The notes beneath the pieces were generated by a model. It saw only the letters and a list, made by a program, of their open reading frames with translations, was not told the origin of the DNA and did no database searches. Below, piece by piece: positions 57,871 to 64,000 of a DNA stretch of 64,000 bases. A program made the position numbers and the translations under genes. How positions within the stretch are numbered: the first letter of the stretch is position 1; each line of letters begins with the position of its first letter. This stretch comes from Thalassia testudinum (lineage: Eukaryota > Streptophyta > Magnoliopsida > Alismatales > Hydrocharitaceae), in contig JAZHRO010000036.1 in the NCBI GenBank assembly GCA_037157565.1, positions 127,728,001-127,792,000 of the forward strand, read 5' to 3'.

Positions 57871-59098
57871 AAACTAGGAAAAGGTCAGAAGGATTGGGGA
57901 TAAGAACCCTGCAGCACAACAAAATAAGCCTGTCTTTAAGTGGGGTAGCCTAAGGATCTACAGACTCTCAGAACCCACCTTAAGATTATAAATGATTTAC
58001 TCTACTTGTGTCTACTCAATCCAACTAGTTAGAAGGAGGGACTGGGGAGAAGGTTCTTCCTTCGGCTTGCGCCTCTGGTTCCTAGTGTACCCCCAACCAC
58101 GATCGTTTAACGCTACTCCCCTAGATAGACATCAAATTGATTAGTACAAGCAGGTTAATCGTAAACAGTCTCAAACTAAGCCCCGAAGAGTGAATCAGTC
58201 CTTAAGGCTAATGTCTACTCGATTTTATTGAGGCTTGGGATTGTAGTGCTTATGGAATGTGGTGGGCCCTTAAAAAGGGTTGTGCCCTTAATGATCAATT
58301 AAGTATGTGTGAGTGCGTGCTCAACCAGGGTTTTCAAATAAGATTATTTGTGATGAGTAGATTTTAGAGTTCAAATCATACTTAAGTAGCTTTTAGGGTT
58401 TAGAATTAGGTTTAATTCAATCAAATTTGATGCAAACCAAGTTTTCAAGCACGGGTGAAGATTACTTTCCTTTTGAAATCAGAAATAAAGTGGAGTGCTT
58501 GGTATGAACCTAGATTGAAAACCCTAAGAGGAAGCCACTTGGTGAGTTGATTTTAGGTTGAGTGGTGCAGCCCAAATAATTCAAACAATTGGCCACAATT
58601 GCACCACTGAGTTAGGCACACAAAAATGATTAACCTAGAATGATTTCTACTCTTTTATGTGTTGATTTACGTGCATCGGTTCCACAGATCAGAATCCAGT
58701 TGAATAGAAGAAAATCAATTAGGTTAAGTGCCTTGAATGTGGGTGTATGTTGAATTACCCCACAAAAATATCTTTTTATTTTATTTTTATATGCAAGGGT
58801 GAAATGAATGTGGGTGGAAATCCAAACAACCAAACTAATCCTAGGATTTATGCAAACACCTAGGTTAATTGGAATTTGAATTTAATGTGATGAAATGAAA
58901 TCTGTAGAGGGGGAAGAATGGGGAGCACTTACAGTCGTCTTCAACTGCACTTTACTCCGATCTACCGCTTGACGATTCCCTGATAGAGGTATCTGCAAAA
59001 CAATAGACGCGAGATAAAGCAAGTTAAAAAATAGTAAAGTATGCGAAATGCGAAAAGAAGATCGAAAAATCATTACCTCCTCAGCAACGGCACCAAAA
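57871..59098 (-). other. Element 5 leader and tRNA-Asp-type primer site
   Basis: Non-coding leader. The primer site (59078-59095; plus strand TCCTCAGCAACGGCACCA) differs from tRNA-Asp at a few positions and lies 3 nt from the LTR. I see no other structured feature here. Confidence 0.65.
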
Positions 59099-60439
59099 TG
59101 AAGGGCGGATGATTACGCTATCAGAATTGGTTTTTAAAACTCGTCGTTGTAGTTCGAGTCGCGAAGAAATCTGTTCAACAAATAAAATTTATATCAAAAA
59201 ATCTGTAAAGAAACTCCGAGTCGAACACAGGGAGGCTTCATCGATCAAAATTTGCAATTATATTTTTGTGTTTTTGTTTAAAAGGCGAAATAATCATAAT
59301 GGAATCGATATAGACAATAAAAGAGAGAGAAAGAAAGAACAATCACTTGATATTGCATAGTGTTTTTACAACTAAGAAAGAGAGAAATGATTACACTAGA
59401 AAGCGAGAAATGATTACAACTAGAAAGTAGGAAAATTCTACTCTAGAAAGCAGTAAAGAGAATGGAAGAGAGAAGTTATCATCCTCGACAATCGCTTGGA
59501 GGACGAGCCGGACAGGACAACGCTTGGAAGATGAGGAACGGAGCGGGAAGAACGAGGATGAAGCAGGAGGAATGGGAATGAGGTAGCACGTCGTTGTCGT
59601 CACGGGATCCACTTCCAGAATGAGGGCAAAAACTTGGTTTCAGCTCTTGAGGAGCATCCCAGGTGTGGGACAAGCTTCTCTTAAGCTTTGGAGAGGGAGA
59701 GAGGAGAAGGAAGGGATGAGAAATCCGTATGGTAGGGGTCTCCTTTTATAGTTGCAAGGAGTGGGGGCATTTTGGACATTACAACATGAAAAAATTAATT
59801 CAAGACCTTTAGTGACGGATTTATCCGTCACTAAAGGCCTGAACGTGGCCAACGTGAGCGCGCCACGCGCGCGCCCCTTCGCCTTCACACTCTCAACGCC
59901 TTCGCACGTCTGCTCGCTCTCAGCTGTTCGATCAAGAGATCGGACGGCTTAAACCACCCTCGCCAGTGCCGCGTGCTCGTGTGCGATCAGGCATTTGCGC
60001 TGCGCGTCTGATCGCGTGTGGGCGCAATCGGTCGATCTGCGCCACTCGATGCGAATCGCACAACTCCAATTGCATGCCCGCGCGCAGCAGCTGCGGGATC
60101 GAACGCGCATCGCGCACTTACGCAACACGCTTGACCATTGCGCAATGTGTGGGCTTGTGTCGCGCAGATGATTTTGCGCGTGCTTGCTTGCGGCCATTGG
60201 ATCAAGATCCAACGACCCAGATCACAAGTTGGAGACACTTTGGAGAGGCAGCGGCAGTCTTGAGGGTCGGTTGGGCGGCTAGGATGGCACCACGTGGCAC
60301 CATCTTGGCCGTCCATCTTCTGAGTATTATAGATGGTGTCACGGGTGTTGAATTGGATCGATTTTCGCACCATTAGGCTGTGATCGTCAATCCAAACCCA
60401 TCCGTGCGGTCAGATTTGTCGTCTGAGGTGCAGATTAAC

Positions 60440-62187
60440 TGAAATTCCCTACTTGGAGGGGGTGAGATCAGTGTGACGTAAAAAATGCGTAATCGAAATA
60501 TAAAGCAATCTCACAAATAGTCAATCACACAATGTACACAATTGTTTTTAGGTGGAAACCCAAACCGGGTGAAAACCACCACCTAACCCTCTCGAGTTAG
60601 GATTTTCCGATCAACCTAGTTGATCAAATCCACTAACCGAATCACTTTAAAATGAGGGTGATTCAACCTCAGTACAACCACGCTACAAGTACGAGGGTAG
60701 CGTTCCTCAACCCCTTCTCTCCACGAGAAGGATTTTGTCCCACGAAGGAGACGGGAATTCGCAAAGCGAATACCCAACAAAATAACAAAGATAAAATAAA
60801 CAACAAGTCTTATAGAGCCAACAAAGTAATTATAAACCTAGCTTCTATAGGAATAAGGAAACTCCCCTTTGCAACGAGTGCGTCGACGATGACGCGGGTG
60901 CGTGAGCCATGCAACGGCGCAACTTCGCTCTCGTAGACAACGGCGGGAGAGCGGGTGCGCAACGGTTTGATGCTCTCAAGATGTAGAACTTGAGCTTAGA
61001 GAGCAAGAGCTTCTTGGACACAAGAGTGTGTGAGTGTATTACAAGGTGTCTCTTGGTGTGTATCTTGTGTCTCTAAGTGTTTCTCTTCTTGTGTCTTGTG
61101 TTGCAAAGGTTCCCCTCTATTTATAGAGGCCTTAGGAAGGCTTTGGAAGGCTTAGGAAAGGTTCTATAGCCGTTGGGAACAAAGCCCAAGAGAATCAGGT
61201 CGAAATCAGGACAATGATTACATTTGACAGGGTTATCAGACGTCTAACTATGGTATCAGACGTCTGGAAGGCCACTTTAAGACGTCTGATTTCAAGGTCA
61301 GACGTCTGATTCTATGCGGGTTTCTCCCTGACTTGGATCAGATCTAAACAGGGTTTTTACGCAAGTCCATCAGACGACATACAGGACGTCTGGCATTATG
61401 TCTGGACGTCTGGAAACCTACTTTTACTGTGGGAATTGATTTCCAAACGTTGCAACGGCTAGAAAATCTCTGAGAAGAGATTTTGGGTCAGCCGAGGCAA
61501 AACGGTCATTTATCAGACGTCTGGAAAGACCTAAGAACGTCTGATAAGGCTCTAACGATCATATTCTTGACTGTTTGCTAAGCCAGCCAACGGTCCACTA
61601 ATTGGACGTCTGGCAAACTCATCAGACGTCTTCTAAGACGTCTGGACTAAGGTCTGGACGTCTGATTTCATCAGACAGAACTAGCTATGTCCAGCCTAAC
61701 AGTTATCAGACATCTGAAACAACAGTCAGACGTCTTAAAATACTTTATCAGACGTCTGATTTGGGAATTAGACGTCTGGAAGTGCTGTTTGAACCCTATA
61801 TTGGTTTTCTAAGTATTCTACAGAAAACCTAAGTATCCTAGGGTTGTGCCGGTGTTCCTAAGACTACTGTTAGGGTTCTTTGAGGCTCTTTAACATGAAC
61901 TATCTAAGGAAATAAAGAACAACAAAAGAAACGAAAAATACAACAAGTACAAAAGAAGGAAATCTATCCTATTCTTCATTTCCTTCCATCTTCAATCTTT
62001 CGCTCCACGCGAACCTCCTCTGTTTTCCGTCAAGCTCCTCCAATCCGTCCTGGATGCGAGCTCGAACTCCGTCTAAACACGTCCACATTTGCAATTGACC
62101 TGAAATCTAGGACTCAAATTGCAAATGTTAAATAACACGTGTTTTGTTATCATCAAAACAAATGATCGTGGTGCTCTAGCACCAACA
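60440..62187 (-). mobile_element. Copia-type solo LTR
   Basis: 1748 bp from TGAAATTCCC to CACCAACA with an exact TTAAC duplication (60435-60439 and 62188-62192). The flanks rejoin to match the other LTR of element 5 near 50530. The TATA box (TATAAATA, minus strand, 61118-61125) sets the orientation, so U3 is the right-hand part. It is the full-length reference for the split LTR at the left of the window. Confidence 0.85.
61118..61785 (-). promoter_or_regulatory. TATA box and AGACGTCT palindrome array in U3
   Basis: Upstream of the TATA box, 61250-61785 holds about fifteen copies or near copies of AGACGTCT, usually as CAGACGTCTG. The GACGTC core (C-box) is a known binding site for plant bZIP factors; the role here is inferred. 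Confidence 0.5.
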
Positions 62188-62556
62188 TTAACACCATCTT
62201 GGCCCTTGATCTTTAGGGTTCCTCGGTCTCTATCTGGTGCTACAGATGTCCGATCAGGGCGATCTTAGAGTTGTTGAACTCCAATGGTCGCCCTAATCAG
62301 ATCTGTACGATTGGATCTTCGATCCGAGGCCCCGATTAAAAAGTCGCCCTATCCTTGACCATAAAAGGAGACAATTACTATACAATTTATACAACTTGAC
62401 CTAAATGCATGATTATGCATATTATGCACTATTTACAATGTATAATGCTAATGTGACACTAAGAACATGCATTAATAGACATTTTAGGTTAATCAGATGT
62501 ATGCACATCAAGGGCAAAGTGGGCATTCGATTTTCTGCATCCCATTGCAGGAAAGT

Positions 62557-62564
62557 TATAAATA
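62557..62564 (+). promoter_or_regulatory. TATA box of element 6 LTR
   Basis: GTTATAAATAGAGCCC, about 290 bp before the LTR end. Confidence 0.6.
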
Positions 62565-62854
62565 GAGCCCATGACAAGACCCAAAGTGTATGCCCCCATT
62601 CAGTTCTCTTCCGCTCTCGCTCTCTGAGCCCTCTAGAAGTACCATTGCCATCGCCTCTTGTTGGAGAAGTAAGCCCACGACTCCAAAGGATCTCCGTGAT
62701 CTCCTCATTGCTTCTGCTACGATGGATTTAGGTATCCCTCCATCGTTTTCCTTTTCAATTTTCATTATGGTTAATGATATGGGGAATAGATTGATCTTAA
62801 GAATTACAGAAAATCATATGGTTTTGATTTTATTCGGCATTAAATTCCATCAAG

Positions 62855-62867
62855 TGGTATCAGAGCC
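62855..62867 (+). promoter_or_regulatory. Primer-binding site for initiator tRNA-Met, element 6
   Basis: TGGTATCAGAGCC, two bases after the LTR end CCATCA. Confidence 0.82.
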
Positions 62868-64000
62868 TTTCTATTTATTATATCATTGCCTTAATGATTA
62901 GATTTTGGAGAAAAACAAATTTCCGTTTGATTTTGAGAGATTGCTTTTCATTTAGTTTTTGGGTTGATTCAATCCCATCTTGATGAATCAATGAAACTAA
63001 TGTTCATTTTTTTCAGTTTTCATGTTCATTTGCATCCCATATTTGATAATCAAATCAAGTTTTTCAATCGGAATTGTGATTTGGGGTGTTTTACCCAAAT
63101 CTCGATTTCATATTGCCACCCTAGAATTGGGCCGTGATCGGTTCAGTACCGATACTCATGATGAATACCGATACTGGTAAGGCACGGGTACCCATTAGGC
63201 GCTTCCTAAAGCAACGCCAGTATTGATGGAGTACCGATACTCATAATGAGTACCGGTACATGTGGGATACTGGTCAGGCTCAAGGGGGCACTGCCAGTAT
63301 CGATAGAGTACCGGTACATGTGGGATACTGGTGTCGCCTAGGAGCGCAGCCAGTATCAAAGGAGTACCGGTACTCATGATGAGTACCGGTACATGAGGGA
63401 TTCTGGCCGGACTAAGGAACGATCCAGTATCGATGGAGTACCGGTACTCATGATGAGTACCAGTACATGTGGGGTACTGGCCAGACCAAGGAACGATCCA
63501 GTATCGATGGAGTATCGGTACTCATAATGAGTACCGGTACATGTATGGTACTAGATATGGTCCCAAGATCGGTCCAGTACTGATGTAGTATCGATACATA
63601 TCATTCTGGTACTGATACAGAAGGACCAGTACCGGTACTTGGTCATTGCTGTTGGTACCAATACTCATGAGCGTGTTGATTAGGATACATTGATCGTGAT
63701 TATTTTGGTACGAACATTAGTATTAAGTTTTAATGTATTAAGTACTCTGTCACATTTAGTAATTCTTGCCAAAGTAGGTTTCTTCTTGTACCGGTTTATT
63801 TAAAACATTAAAGCGACTGTGTATGTTGCATTCCTGTATGGGGCGCTTAACCTAAAGGTGAACCACCTCATGACTGAATGCATATGTACACATTTACTGA
63901 TAAATTATCTATTGAATTATTAAGTTTCGTGTGGGTAGTTAAGTTAATCCAAAGATGACTTAATTACTTACATGAGTATTTTCAATAGTTATTTATCATT
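62868..64000 (+). other. Element 6 leader, no gene seen
   Basis: AT-rich sequence flanking the minisatellite. No ORF of note; nothing further recognised up to the window edge. Confidence 0.4.
63143..63660 (+). repeat. Palindromic minisatellite
   Basis: About six units of 56-78 bp, each beginning CAGTAT-GATGG. Units start near 63217, 63295, 63351, 63425, 63499 and 63577. Most units hold an inverted repeat with arms GTACCGGTACTCAT and ATGAGTACCGGTAC around one base. Two adjacent units have exactly 74-bp spacing. Confidence 0.8.

Larger units (their letters stand above)
49218..62510 (-). mobile_element. Element 5: degenerate Athila-lineage retrotransposon
   Basis: A minus-strand element with 1.6-kb LTRs, an exact AGGGC duplication (49213-49217 and 62511-62515), a tRNA-Asp-type primer site with changes, and gag, protease, RT, RNase H and integrase in order. 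The LTRs differ more than those of elements 1 and 2 by eye, so it is probably older. Its right LTR carries a Copia-type solo LTR. RT has lost a catalytic Asp (MDN for MDD). It sits in the LTR of element 6. Confidence 0.87.
59099..62510 (-). repeat. Element 5 5' LTR, split by a Copia-type solo LTR
   Basis: The pieces are 59099-60439 and 62193-62510, about 1.66 kb in total. tRNA-Asp-like box at 59143-59153. TATAAAAGGA at 59741-59750 (intact here). A perfect hairpin with 15-bp arms (59806-59837) lies just upstream. Confidence 0.83.
48977..64000 (+). mobile_element. Copia-type LTR element 6, 5' end only
   Basis: The LTR starts TGTTAGAATC at 48977, is split at 49217 by element 5, and resumes at 62516 to end ...CCATCA at about 62852, for a total of about 580 bp. 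TATA box at 62557-62564, and a tRNA-Met primer site two bases after the LTR. The leader that follows runs to the window end with no recognisable gag, so the coding part must lie beyond 64000 or be lost. The short LTR and tRNA-Met primer suggest Copia; this is inferred. Confidence 0.62.

Noticed and set aside
63143..63660. CRISPR-like array
   Set aside because: Units are contiguous tandem repeats of variable length without unique spacers, in a plant retroelement leader.

Overview
The window is nuclear DNA of a flowering plant made almost entirely of nested LTR retrotransposons. The evidence is Athila-type and chromovirus-type Ty3/gypsy elements, Copia-type remnants, primer sites for tRNA-Asp and initiator tRNA-Met, and polypurine tracts. 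I find no host protein gene, no tRNA or rRNA gene and no CRISPR array. The species cannot be told from this sequence. Every boundary was read by eye by aligning LTR copies to each other and looking for TG...CA ends and 5-bp target-site duplications (TSDs).

Left complex (1-45314). A minus-strand Copia-type LTR, whose far end lies left of the window, is split by two related plus-strand Athila-like solo LTRs, A (398-3073) and B (3234-44589). LTR B is itself broken by three insertions. The first is element 1 (3846-13798, minus), a non-autonomous Athila-like element with an intact 584-codon ORF of unknown function. The second is a solo LTR (14962-17771). The third is element 3 (18379-44377, plus), a Tekay/Del-like chromovirus. 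Element 3 carries element 2 (18717-32770, minus), a decayed Athila element with recognisable gag-pol, inside its left LTR, and another solo LTR (36312-37769) inside its gag. This is four levels of nesting (Copia LTR, LTR B, element 3, element 2).

Middle (45315-48976). This holds a Copia gag relic, about 3 kb of AT-rich, probably LTR-derived sequence, and a tiny 5'-truncated SINE-like insert.

Right complex (48977-64000). A Copia-type 5' LTR (plus, with tRNA-Met primer site at 62855) is split by element 5 (49218-62510, minus), a degenerate Athila element. The right-hand LTR of element 5 contains a Copia-type solo LTR (60440-62187). Downstream of the primer site lies a palindromic minisatellite (63143-63660).

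The main points of interest are as follows. The Athila-type LTRs carry, near their U5 end, a second match to tRNA-Asp (its 5' arm) in addition to the primer-binding site. Element 1 shares leader, primer site, 3' region and polypurine tracts with element 2 but has replaced gag-pol with the unknown ORF, suggesting mobilisation in trans. Otherwise divergent LTRs share a layout of upstream hairpin, TATA box, R/U5 hairpin, purine-rich tract and tRNA box. Unrelated LTR families carry dense arrays of short palindromes (AGACGTCT, GTACCGGTAC, TTGATCAA).
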